64,000 bases of DNA, from positions 3,348,001 to 3,412,000 of the forward strand of contig JAUCEF010000012.1 in the NCBI GenBank assembly GCA_033558025.1, in the 5' to 3' direction. Positions 21,478 to 31,200 of the stretch are shown here, in pieces (position 1 is the stretch's first letter; every line of letters starts with the position of its first letter). The position numbers and the translations under genes are program-made. Source of the DNA: Phytophthora sp. 'mugwort' (Eukaryota; Oomycota; Peronosporomycetes; Peronosporales; Peronosporaceae). The notes beneath the pieces are model-generated. The model worked only from the letters and a program-made list of their open reading frames with translations. It did not search any database and was not told the DNA's origin.

Positions 21478-24400
21478 TTATCGCCGTGCCTCTGCCTGCG
21501 ATGTGCGCCGCGGGGTCCCCCCAGACCCGCGCGACGCTCGCGAGGAATGTCCGCTTGCTTGGCGCTCGCGGTGACGTCGGCAGTGCCAGCCCCAGATGCG
21601 GTGGCTGGCACGAATGCAATGGCTCGACAGCTGGATGTCCAGCTGCCGAGACTCGCGCTTGTGGAGCTGCAGGTGCTCCGTGTAGGTCTTGAAGTTGCTG
21701 GGCTGCACCGAGCCCAGCGACCCGTACACGATGGCGGCGGTCTTAACCCGCCACCCCTTGAGCCGCAATTCGGCCACGATCGGTTGGTACTTGAGTGTCT
21801 TGTAGTCGTGGCTGAACTGCAGCGAGGAGTGGCGGGCCCCGGCCGCCTGGTCTTCAAACGTGACCGCCAAGTCGGCGATCACCATCGTCTTGGCGGTCAC
21901 GTTGCGCAGCACGATGTCCGGTCGCAGCGCTGCGCCTGTGTACTCGGGCACCGTCTGGTTCAGGCGCAGCTCCGTGGTCGACTTGGCGCGGTCCAGTGCG
22001 CCGCGGATCTTGGACCCGATCTGCTCCAAGGCGTCGTCGTGACGCTGCCTGATGGCGTCCATGTTGGACGCGCAGTGGTTAAGAACATGGGGCAGCGTCT
22101 CCGCCGAGGAGCAGGCCGAATCGCGGCAGTGGTGGTTGGCCCGAAGGCGCCTGCGCTTGAGCACCGAGTTGGTGTCGACTTGGTTGAGGCGGGCCTGGAT
22201 GCCGAACCTGTGCTCCGCATCCGACAGGCCCGCCCCCGTCGCCACGAACTTCGCGCCGAGGCCGCCGTGGACACGCACTGTCTTGCCTTGGTCCACCATC
22301 CCCTTCCACCGGGTCTGGTGGCGGATCTTCATGTGCAACTTCACGTGCCGCAACACCGACTTGTGGTCGAGCCACTTGGTGTGGTGCGGCACGCGAAGGC
22401 CGAGCGTGTCCTGGCCGTCCGCGTCGTCGCGGTCCTCGAGGCGCAGGTTGTTGTTCAGCAGGATGCGCTGGACATCCACCCACAGCGAGCCGATGTCACC
22501 GTTGCGGCGGAGCACCTCTGCGTGGGGCGAGGCGGCGAGCTCGGAGTTCAAGAACAGGCGAGCGAGCTCGTCGTCACGCCCACGCCAGTGCTCCTCGTGT
22601 AGGCGGTAACGCTTGCGCGCTACCTGCCCCACCTGCGCCTTTGCCACTGCGATGATCGCCGGGTCCTTGGAGTGCAGCATCTGCCACGCGTGAGCCACCT
22701 GCAGCGCTTGGTGCATCTCCACCAGCGACTGCAGGCCCAGCCCGCCACCTGATGTCGGCGTGTAGAAGAACTCGGTGGTGGCGGACTGGGGTAGACGCAG
22801 CAGATGCCGCAACCCACGGACCACGGCGCGGTCGAAGCCTTGTAGCTGGGACTGGAGCGGTCGCAGGTGGCGAAGCGCATACTCCACCTTGGGGTACACG
22901 TACGTCTTGAGAGCCTTCACCACCTGCCACGCCGCCAGTCCCGACTGCATCAGCGCCACCGCCTCCCGCTTGATCTGCTGGATCTTGGGCTCAAGCTGGA
23001 GGCGGTGCCGCACGTGGTCGAAGCCATCGCCCACCCCCAGGTACCGATAGCTGTCTTGGAGGCTGAGGGTGGCGATGATGTCGCCGTGGAGCTCCAGGCG
23101 CACGCTGTCGTCTCGGGTCGGGTTGCTGCGCGCGTTGGTTGTCACCGCCAGGCTGGCACATTTGGCTGGGTTCGCGCGCAGCCCGGTCCACTTGAGGAAG
23201 CGAGCGACAACGCCGTGGCACTTCCGAATGCCGGCGGCGCTGTCGCTGAAGACCTTCAGGTCGTCGGCGTATGCCGTGGCGCAAGGTCGTACACCCTCGG
23301 CCAACGGCACGCCAACGTCCTCGAGCTCCTCCAGGCGGCGTAGGAGCGGCACGAGTGCTGCAATAAACAGGAGGGGGCTGAGTGGGCAGCCTTGGTAGAC
23401 CCCCACCTCCTGGCGCACCGGGTCCGTCGCTCCTCCAGCGGCGTTCATCACCACGAAGGCCGAGTCTTGGTAAATGTCTTGGCAGCGCGAAGTGAAGCCA
23501 GTGTTGACACCGAGGTCGCGGAGCACCCGCCACATCAAGTCCTGTGGCAGCGACCCGAAGGCGTTCCGAAGGTCGTACCACACTTGGTACAGCCTTCGGT
23601 GGCGGCGGCGGGTCTGGTCCAGGAGCGTGGTTGCCACGAAGTTGTGTTCGTGGCAACCATTGAAGGCCCTGAACCCCTTCTGCGAGATCGGCAGCAGGTT
23701 GTTCCTCTCTAGCCAGCGCGACAGCCGACGTGCCAACAGCCCGCTGTACAGCTTGTAGATAGTGGGCTGAAGGCAGATCGGCCTCCAGTTGGCCGGCTGC
23801 ATCGGGTCGCCCTTCTTGTGGATGAGACGTACGATGCCCACCTTCCACAAGGCGGGCACGCGCCGATGCAGCCAGCAAAACTGGTACGCGGCGTGAAGGA
23901 GGGGCACAAGTTGGGCAGCGAAGCGACGGTAGACGTCGTAGCCGATACCGTCATGGCCAGGGCTGGATGTAACCGCCGCGCGCGTGAGCTGATCTTCCAC
24001 TTCGTCCAGCGTGATCTCCTCCTCGAACGCGGTCGCCTCTGCTGTCGCCGCTTCAGAATTGGCCAGGGCATCCCGAAATTCCTCACCGCCATCACCATCA
24101 TAGTTGAAGTTGGTCCGTGGCGTGTTGGTGCCAGTGAAGTAGCGGTGGAGTTCCTCGCGGTCGATCGGGCAGGACTCGGGGTGCTCCTCCATCGCCGCTT
24201 CCGCCGACGTTCGCTTCATGATCTTTTCCACACACTTGGCCTCGTCCTTGGCGAATTCCTGGCGGAGCCGCTGCAGAGCCAACGCTGAGCGGATGCGGCC
24301 CACTCGGCGGCGAGCGTTGCGGACGGCCTTCTGGTCATCGGGTGTCGCGCGTTGCACCGCCTCCATGTTGTCGAGGGCCTCGTCGAGGCGGTGCTCGCGC

Positions 24401-26559
24401 TGTTCCCGTGTGACTCGTGGTGGTCGCCGACGCCTCCATCGACGCTGTTGATCTTGTTGTGGTCGGGTCGGCTGCTGGTTCGGTGGTCCAGCTGTGTGGG
24501 TTGGATCCGGTCGAGGTGGCGACGACTGCGTCGCAAAAGGCTGCAGCAGCTCGCGGATGCGGTCGGGGATGGCGGCGATGTATCCTTCTCCCGTCGCCCA
24601 ACTATCCGCATCCGTGATCCGGCTAGCCATGCTCGTGGCGAAGGTCTCCAGAGCCGCTGCTGCCGCGTCATGCTCATCGTCCGTCAGCTGCCGCAGTCGA
24701 AGTCGAGGTTGCCGCGTGGGGGCCGAGTTGGAGCCAATAGGCAGAGTGGGGAACACCTCGCCCCCATCACGCGCAGCAATTTCGGCTTCGACGTCCATGT
24801 CAGCGGCTTCTGCATTGACGGTGGCGTGGGCATCGGGAAGTCGTCTAGCCACTGGAGGTGCTGGGTTCGGCGTGGGCGCTGTCGTCGGGGCGAAGCATGT
24901 CGCCATGTCGCCGTCGTGGGGGCCACACTCCATGCGCGTCCGGCGTTGGTCCAGTGCCCTGTTGGCCAGGCGGTCAGCTTGGCCGTTGGCTTTGCGATCA
25001 ATGTGCCGCAGCCTGTGCCAAGCAAGTCGTCGCAGCGCGTGTCGAACTCGGTTCCGCAGCCCTCGGAGCCGTCCATTGGTGCACCCGAAGGAGCCCCGCA
25101 CTTGCGCCAACACCAGGTTGCTGTCGCCCTCGATCAGCAGTCGGGAGGCGCCGTGGTGTAGCGCGCTCTGCACGCCGAGCAGCAGCGCCGTGTATTCGGC
25201 GGTGTTGTTCGTCTCGCTGCTTCTCGGCATGTAGTGCGAGCACGTCCACACCACAGCGCCACTTGGGTCGAAGAGTGCTGCACCGGCGCCGCCCGGGCCT
25301 GGGTTACGGCGGCAGGCGCCGTCGAAGCGCAGTACCCACGGCTGGAGGTCGTCCGAGCCGCTGTCAACGTCCATCGTGACCGTGACCGGAGTTTCAGCAG
25401 CTTCGGGTGGCACCGGTGCTGGCAGTGGTGCCACCTCTTGGAGCTGGCTTGGCGGTCTTGGTGCTCGGCGTGCCGCTCGGGTCAGTATCACTAGTGGGCG
25501 TGGGCCCCACCGAGTCGAAGTCCGGCTTGGGGCCCTCGCTGACTCGAGCGACATGCTGCTGGGAGGCGCTGTGGGCGAGGTGCCGGCGGTGGCCTCCAGT
25601 CTCGCGATGGCAGCAGCTCCGATTGCGCGTGGGCTTGGGCCCCATCTCGTGGTTCGCTGAGTCGGAGCTGCTGTCGGTGTAGGTCGTCGAGCTGTCGGGG
25701 CAGCAGTCGTTTGCTCGCCGGTCACCAGCCGAGCGATGACCGCTGCTCCGACGGCTCGGTGTCGTGGCCCCCATCGCGTGGGTCTGGCCGTAAGCTGGGC
25801 AGAAGAGGCGTCCGGCATGTCCTCGTCCGCTGCGAGCTCGAGCATCAGGTCGTCCTCGGCGTCCTGCATCAGGGCGTCCAGGTCGACCGCAGGGCACGAG
25901 CTCGAGCTGTTGAGTCGGCGGCGCTTGCCACCGACACGAACTTCGGGGGGCGGAGACAGTGGGCACCGCACGGGGGGGACGTGTCGGTGCCCGTCTTGAA
26001 CAGCAGCGGGAGGCATGGCGCTCTGTTGGGCGGCGGTGTCTGCCACCGCGATGTCGCTTGATGCGGCTGTCGCAGTGACAGGCACCGCCGCGGCGAGGGG
26101 CTTGGTAGGTCTTGGGGCCTCCTCGCCGCGGAGGGAACGAGCACGAGCTGTAGTCGTCGTTGGGGAGTCGCGTGCAGCAGCTTCGGCCGCGTAGGCGCTC
26201 TGCGCGCAAGCCTGGGCATGCTTCGTCGCTGCTGCACGCGACTTGAAGCCGATGCCGCACGTGCACCCGCTGTGGAAGTGGTCCACGAAGCGGGTGCCAC
26301 GATGCGCTGTGCGTCGATGGACGACGAGCGCCGCAAGATCGCGGACGATGTGCGCGCACAACGCGCACTCGAAAGCAGCAGCGTTGTGCGCGTACACCGT
26401 CAGCACCGGGTCCTCGAGGCCGTTGGCCGGCCGAGGGTGGTAGATCGGAGGTCCCGGTACTTGAGCGTCCTCGCCGCACTCGTCATCTTCGTTGTCGCCC
26501 TTGGTCTCCTCGTCGTAGCGTCCGTCGCTGCTGAACTCGTCGCCGTACTTGGGCGCCAT
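21478..26559 (-). CDS. Unit 5 retrotransposon protein: zinc fingers, RNase H, RT, RLE (from internal ATG)
   Basis: The protein is 1,693 residues from the ATG at 26559 to the TAA at 21478. It carries the L and V changes it shares with unit 4 in the first TRWGP repeat, and CRDSAC. Near position 21928 it has a plus-strand CGCTGCG that recurs only in unit 7, not in the unit 6 that lies between them. This suggests exchange between non-adjacent units or a repeated mutation. All catalytic residues are kept. Confidence 0.85.
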   Translation of the reverse strand: MAPKYGDEFSSDGRYDEETKGDNEDDECGEDAQVPGPPIYHPRPANGLEDPVLTVYAHNAAAFECALCAHIVRDLAALVVHRRTAHRGTRFVDHFHSGCTCGIGFKSRAAATKHAQACAQSAYAAEAAARDSPTTTTARARSLRGEEAPRPTKPLAAAVPVTATAASSDIAVADTAAQQSAMPPAAVQDGHRHVPPVRCPLSPPPEVRVGGKRRRLNSSSSCPAVDLDALMQDAEDDLMLELAADEDMPDASSAQLTARPTRWGPRHRAVGAAVIARLVTGEQTTAAPTARRPTPTAAPTQRTTRWGPSPRAIGAAAIARLEATAGTSPTAPPSSMSLESARAPSRTSTRWGPRPLVILTRAARRAPRPPSQLQEVAPLPAPVPPEAAETPVTVTMDVDSGSDDLQPWVLRFDGACRRNPGPGGAGAALFDPSGAVVWTCSHYMPRSSETNNTAEYTALLLGVQSALHHGASRLLIEGDSNLVLAQVRGSFGCTNGRLRGLRNRVRHALRRLAWHRLRHIDRKANGQADRLANRALDQRRTRMECGPHDGDMATCFAPTTAPTPNPAPPVARRLPDAHATVNAEAADMDVEAEIAARDGGEVFPTLPIGSNSAPTRQPRLRLRQLTDDEHDAAAAALETFATSMASRITDADSWATGEGYIAAIPDRIRELLQPFATQSSPPRPDPTHTAGPPNQQPTRPQQDQQRRWRRRRPPRVTREQREHRLDEALDNMEAVQRATPDDQKAVRNARRRVGRIRSALALQRLRQEFAKDEAKCVEKIMKRTSAEAAMEEHPESCPIDREELHRYFTGTNTPRTNFNYDGDGGEEFRDALANSEAATAEATAFEEEITLDEVEDQLTRAAVTSSPGHDGIGYDVYRRFAAQLVPLLHAAYQFCWLHRRVPALWKVGIVRLIHKKGDPMQPANWRPICLQPTIYKLYSGLLARRLSRWLERNNLLPISQKGFRAFNGCHEHNFVATTLLDQTRRRHRRLYQVWYDLRNAFGSLPQDLMWRVLRDLGVNTGFTSRCQDIYQDSAFVVMNAAGGATDPVRQEVGVYQGCPLSPLLFIAALVPLLRRLEELEDVGVPLAEGVRPCATAYADDLKVFSDSAAGIRKCHGVVARFLKWTGLRANPAKCASLAVTTNARSNPTRDDSVRLELHGDIIATLSLQDSYRYLGVGDGFDHVRHRLQLEPKIQQIKREAVALMQSGLAAWQVVKALKTYVYPKVEYALRHLRPLQSQLQGFDRAVVRGLRHLLRLPQSATTEFFYTPTSGGGLGLQSLVEMHQALQVAHAWQMLHSKDPAIIAVAKAQVGQVARKRYRLHEEHWRGRDDELARLFLNSELAASPHAEVLRRNGDIGSLWVDVQRILLNNNLRLEDRDDADGQDTLGLRVPHHTKWLDHKSVLRHVKLHMKIRHQTRWKGMVDQGKTVRVHGGLGAKFVATGAGLSDAEHRFGIQARLNQVDTNSVLKRRRLRANHHCRDSACSSAETLPHVLNHCASNMDAIRQRHDDALEQIGSKIRGALDRAKSTTELRLNQTVPEYTGAALRPDIVLRNVTAKTMVIADLAVTFEDQAAGARHSSLQFSHDYKTLKYQPIVAELRLKGWRVKTAAIVYGSLGSVQPSNFKTYTEHLQLHKRESRQLDIQLSSHCIRASHRIWGWHCRRHRERQASGHSSRASRGSGGTPRRTSQAEARR

Positions 26560-26666
26560 ATGCGCGCGAGCCGTAGGTGCTTGGTCTTGTCGTGGCTCGG
26601 CGCGCACGTGGCGCTCCACGGCAGCGCGGTCAGCAGGGGGTGCTGCATCGTCAGCTGCGGCTGCGG

Positions 26667-27827
26667 CTACTTGGGGGGAAGCAGCAGCCGCAGCTGGGGA
26701 TGGGGAGGGCTTGCCGGAGTGCTGGGCACGACCTGGCCGGGCAGCACGCAAGCCGCCCTGCCGGGTGGGGATCCAGCACTCGCGAGGGGTTGTGGGCCTT
26801 GGGCAGCGGCGGCGTGGACATCCAGCGCGTCCTCGCCGTCGCTGGAGATGTCGCTGGGGCCGGGGGAGCCGCCCAGGGCACGCGCCGTGGCGGCTGCAAG
26901 TGCCTGTCCCCGCGCTACCCGGTCGGGCAGCCTGCCTGCCGCCCTGCCGGGTGGGGACAGCAAAGCGCGGGGGGTCCTGGGCGGCGGAGAGGCGAAGATG
27001 GGCTGGGGAGCGTCGGCAGCGTCGGCTCGGGGCTCGTGGAGGCCGGTGGCAGCCTCCGGCGTGGACTTGGGGGCGACGAAGAGTGCTTGCCCCGGCACGA
27101 CCCGATCGGGCAGCCTGCCGGTCGCCCTGCCGGGTCGTGCCACATCGCAGGGGGGAAACGAGGGGGGCCTGGCAGGCGGACGAGCGAGAGGAGCGTCTTG
27201 GCTCTCCGTAGGACCCGGGCCGGGGTCCAACGGAGGTCTTGGGGCTCCAGGAGAGCCAGCGGCAGCGCCGCCATCGTGGACGTCCATGGTGGCGGGCGAG
27301 GCGAGCGGCGAGAACCCCTGCGAGGCCTGAGCGGCCAGGGATTCTCCCATAGTGGGGGCAAGTGCTTGGGGCCCAGGCCCGTCCATGGGATGGCCCGGGG
27401 GCTCGAAGCTGGTCGCCGCCGTCGCGAAACGACGCGACGTTGAAGCCGCGAGGCTGGCTTCATCTTGGGCCCCAGAGGCCTCGGCCCGCGTCGCGGCTTG
27501 GCGTGCAATGGGCGCTGCGGGTCCTGAACCCGTGCCCGAAGTTGCAGCAGTTGAAACGCCGCCGGTGCCGAGCAGTGGCACCGCGCGTGGAGGGTCCGGC
27601 GGCTCGATTTCCGGCTCAGGCGAGCCCAAAACGGGGGCGGTAATGTGTAACCGAACCCCTAGCTCGCCAGAGCCGGGACTGGTGTACCCATCAGTCAGCC
27701 GCTCCGAACAGTCGCCGGATGACGCGCTGTAGAAAGACGCGTCACTGGCGAGGCTGGAGTGACTGGCCGTGGAGCACTCGCTGTCCGTAGACGGGGTGCG
27801 CTCCCTGATTGGCCAAAACAGACGCAT
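26667..27827 (-). pseudogene. Unit 5, N-terminal piece cut off by the shared frameshift (last shifted copy)
   Basis: The piece codes for 386 residues from the ATG at 27827 and stops at 26667. This is the rightmost copy with the four-G run; from unit 6 on the run has five Gs and the frame is continuous. The switch from broken to intact copies therefore lies between units 5 and 6. Confidence 0.75.
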
Positions 27828-27913
27828 CTGTGATTGGCCAAGGGGGACAAAAGGCAACCGATGGACAGCCGAGGAGAAGTGTAAAAAAGAAGCAAGCGTT
27901 GTAGTTGGCCTCG

Positions 27914-28050
27914 CGGGGGAAAGGTGAACGCCCCCGGAGACCGCCCCGACGTCGCCCAGCAAGCCGGCCGACGACGGGAGTTCCAAAAATGAGAGTGAAA
28001 AAGTTCGCTGACAAACAGCGAAAATCAGTTTTCACACTGATTAGAACAGA
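27914..28050 (-). ncRNA. 3' part of a U2 snRNA gene (branch-site half missing), reference junction between units 6 and 5
   Basis: Read on minus from 28050, the sequence starts TCTGTTCT, then an AATCAGT/ACTGATT hairpin of 7 bp (28030-28042 region, loop GTGAAA), then directly abutting it a TTCGCTG/CAGCGAA hairpin of 7 bp. The Sm site ATTTTTGG is at 27983-27990. A stem at 27945-27978 has CCCG and CGTCG arms with one T-T mismatch and a loop containing GCTTGC. A 6-bp stem CGGGGG/CCCCCG with an 11-nt loop is at 27914-27936. By hand I match 22 of 27 positions to the vertebrate U2 I remember from UCUGUUCU through stem IIa, with the same spacing, and 8 of 8 at the Sm site. U2 normally has GUAGUA just before UCUG; here the element's 3' UTR is there instead. 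The piece cannot act as U2 because the branch-site half is absent. Confidence 0.75.
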
Positions 28051-28202
28051 ATATGTGTTCCTATTTACCAGTTAGTAACCTCTCCGTAACTAAAAATGTA
28101 AGCTAAACTATGCATGTCACTAAAGGGAGGGTGCTTGTATCTTCCTGGGTTCTTGAAGGGCGGTTCCCTACCTGGGTAGTGCCCTGTCGGTCGATGACCA
28201 GC
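28051..28202 (-). other. 3' UTR of the element (reference unit 6)
   Basis: These 152 nt lie between the TAA and the U2 junction. The half next to the junction (28051-28110) is clearly AT-richer than the rest of the unit. There is no poly(A) or microsatellite tail; the UTR ends ...GGAACACATAT directly before the U2 TCTGTTCT. In R2-group elements the 3' UTR RNA is what the RT recognises for target-primed synthesis, so this is the likely recognition segment. The corresponding stretches in the other units start right after each U2-like fragment and end at each stop codon. Confidence 0.7.
28061..28077 (-). promoter_or_regulatory. Branch-point-like TACTAAC followed by a TAG acceptor in the 3' UTR
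   Basis: On minus the sequence reads TACTAAC (28077-28071) and TAG ends at 28061, 11 nt after the putative branch A. This is the arrangement of a short-distance spliceosomal 3' splice site. A possible donor CAG|GTAGGG sits upstream at 28171, which would give a 111-nt intron inside the 3' UTR. TACTAAC is also complementary to the U2 branch-site sequence that should flank the insertion point. It is present at every junction (for example plus-strand GTTAGTA at 1177-1183). Function is not shown. Confidence 0.35.
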
Positions 28203-31200
28203 TTATCGCCGTGCCTCTGCCTGCGATGTGCGCCGCGGGGTCCCCCCAGACCCGCGCGACGCTCGCGAGGAATGTCCGCTTGCTTGGCGCTCGCGGTGAC
28301 GTCGGCAGTGCCAGCCCCAGATGCGGTGGCTGGCACGAATGCAATGGCTCGACAGCTGGATGTCCAGCTGCCGAGACTCGCGCTTGTGGAGCTGCAGGTG
28401 CTCCGTGTAGGTCTTGAAGTTGCTGGGCTGCACCGAGCCCAGCGACCCGTACACGATGGCGGCGGTCTTAACCCGCCACCCCTTGAGCCGCAATTCGGCC
28501 ACGATCGGTTGGTACTTGAGTGTCTTGTAGTCGTGGCTGAACTGCAGCGAGGAGTGGCGGGCCCCGGCCGCCTGGTCTTCAAACGTGACCGCCAAGTCGG
28601 CGATCACCATCGTCTTGGCGGTCACGTTGCGCAGCACGATGTCCGGTCGCAGAGCTGCGCCTGTGTACTCGGGCACCGTCTGGTTCAGGCGCAGCTCCGT
28701 GGTCGACTTGGCGCGGTCCAGTGCGCCGCGGATCTTGGACCCGATCTGCTCCAAGGCGTCGTCGTGACGCTGCCTGATGGCGTCCATGTTGGACGCGCAG
28801 TGGTTAAGAACATGGGGCAGCGTCTCCGCCGAGGAGCAGGCCGGATCGCGGCAGTGGTGGTTGGCCCGAAGGCGCCTGCGCTTGAGCACCGAGTTGGTGT
28901 CGACTTGGTTGAGGCGGGCCTGGATGCCGAACCTGTGCTCCGCATCCGACAGGCCCGCCCCCGTCGCCACGAACTTCGCGCCGAGGCCGCCGTGGACACG
29001 CACTGTCTTGCCTTGGTCCACCATCCCCTTCCACCGGGTCTGGTGGCGGATCTTCATGTGCAACTTCACGTGCCGCAACACCGACTTGTGGTCGAGCCAC
29101 TTGGTGTGGTGCGGCACGCGAAGGCCGAGCGTGTCCTGGCCGTCCGCGTCGTCGCGGTCCTCGAGGCGCAGGTTGTTGTTCAGCAGGATGCGCTGGACAT
29201 CCACCCACAGCGAGCCGATGTCACCGTTGCGGCGGAGCACCTCTGCGTGGGGCGAGGCGGCGAGCTCGGAGTTCAAGAACAGGCGAGCGAGCTCGTCGTC
29301 ACGCCCACGCCAGTGCTCCTCGTGTAGGCGGTAACGCTTGCGCGCTACCTGCCCCACCTGCGCCTTTGCCACTGCGATGATCGCCGGGTCCTTGGAGTGC
29401 AGCATCTGCCACGCGTGAGCCACCTGCAGCGCTTGGTGCATCTCCACCAGCGACTGCAGGCCCAGCCCGCCACCTGATGTCGGCGTGTAGAAGAACTCGG
29501 TGGTGGCGGACTGGGGTAGACGCAGCAGATGCCGCAACCCACGGACCACGGCGCGGTCGAAGCCTTGTAGCTGGGACTGGAGCGGTCGCAGGTGGCGAAG
29601 CGCATACTCCACCTTGGGGTACACGTACGTCTTGAGAGCCTTCACCACCTGCCACGCCGCCAGTCCCGACTGCATCAGCGCCACCGCCTCCCGCTTGATC
29701 TGCTGGATCTTGGGCTCAAGCTGGAGGCGGTGCCGCACGTGGTCGAAGCCATCGCCCACCCCCAGGTACCGATAGCTGTCTTGGAGGCTGAGGGTGGCGA
29801 TGATGTCGCCGTGGAGCTCCAGGCGCACGCTGTCGTCTCGGGTCGGGTTGCTGCGCGCGTTGGTTGTCACCGCCAGGCTGGCACATTTGGCTGGGTTCGC
29901 GCGCAGCCCGGTCCACTTGAGGAAGCGAGCGACAACGCCGTGGCACTTCCGAATGCCGGCGGCGCTGTCGCTGAAGACCTTCAGGTCGTCGGCGTATGCC
30001 GTGGCGCAAGGTCGTACACCCTCGGCCAACGGCACGCCAACGTCCTCGAGCTCCTCCAGGCGGCGTAGGAGCGGCACGAGTGCTGCAATAAACAGGAGGG
30101 GGCTGAGTGGGCAGCCTTGGTAGACCCCCACCTCCTGGCGCACCGGGTCCGTCGCTCCTCCAGCGGCGTTCATCACCACGAAGGCCGAGTCTTGGTAAAT
30201 GTCTTGGCAGCGCGAAGTGAAGCCAGTGTTGACACCGAGGTCGCGGAGCACCCGCCACATCAAGTCCTGTGGCAGCGACCCGAAGGCGTTCCGAAGGTCG
30301 TACCACACTTGGTACAGCCTTCGGTGGCGGCGGCGGGTCTGGTCCAGGAGCGTGGTTGCCACGAAGTTGTGTTCGTGGCAACCATTGAAGGCCCTGAACC
30401 CCTTCTGCGAGATCGGCAGCAGGTTGTTCCTCTCTAGCCAGCGCGACAGCCGACGTGCCAACAGCCCGCTGTACAGCTTGTAGATAGTGGGCTGAAGGCA
30501 GATCGGCCTCCAGTTGGCCGGCTGCATCGGGTCGCCCTTCTTGTGGATGAGACGTACGATGCCCACCTTCCACAAGGCGGGCACGCGCCGATGCAGCCAG
30601 CAAAACTGGTACGCGGCGTGAAGGAGGGGCACAAGTTGGGCAGCGAAGCGACGGTAGACGTCGTAGCCGATACCGTCATGGCCAGGGCTGGATGTAACCG
30701 CCGCGCGCGTGAGCTGATCTTCCACTTCGTCCAGCGTGATCTCCTCCTCGAACGCGGTCGCCTCTGCTGTCGCCGCTTCAGAATTGGCCAGGGCATCCCG
30801 AAATTCCTCACCGCCATCACCATCATAGTTGAAGTTGGTCCGTGGCGTGTTGGTGCCAGTGAAGTAGCGGTGGAGTTCCTCGCGGTCGATCGGGCAGGAC
30901 TCGGGGTGCTCCTCCATCGCCGCTTCCGCCGACGTTCGCTTCATGATCTTTTCCACACACTTGGCCTCGTCCTTGGCGAATTCCTGGCGGAGCCGCTGCA
31001 GAGCCAACGCTGAGCGGATGCGGCCCACTCGGCGGCGAGCGTTGCGGACGGCCTTCTGGTCATCGGGTGTCGCGCGTTGCACCGCCTCCATGTTGTCGAG
31101 GGCCTCGTCGAGGCGGTGCTCGCGCTGTTCCCGTGTGACTCGTGGTGGTCGCCGACGCCTCCATCGACGCTGTTGATCTTGTTGTGGTCGGGTCGGCTGC

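Noticed and set aside
27883..27888. T6 run on the minus strand after the U2-like fragment as an RNA polymerase III terminator
   Set aside because: A single short run in a pyrimidine-rich leader, with no pol III promoter boxes that I could identify; U2 is usually a pol II gene.
27742..28035. 97-codon minus-strand frame across the U2-like fragment and leader, a candidate small ORF1
   Set aside because: It begins with GTG rather than ATG, overlaps the polyprotein in another frame and has no domain.
27914..28050. U1, U4, U5 or spliced-leader RNA as the source of the Sm-site fragment
   Set aside because: Only U2 gives the ordered match TCTGTTCT, ATCAG/CTGAT hairpin with an 8-nt gap, second hairpin and ATTTTTGG; the others lack this order as far as I remember them.
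27800..28050. HDV-like ribozyme at the element 5' end, as in R2
   Set aside because: I could not fit the nested double pseudoknot by hand. A search with an HDV-like ribozyme descriptor would decide; no claim is made.
28110..29327. 405-codon plus-strand frame starting with ATG, present in every unit opposite the C-terminal (RT thumb to RLE) region
   Set aside because: It lies wholly antisense to the conserved C-terminal region, has no recognisable domain, and long antisense frames are expected in GC-rich coding DNA because stop codons are rare there.
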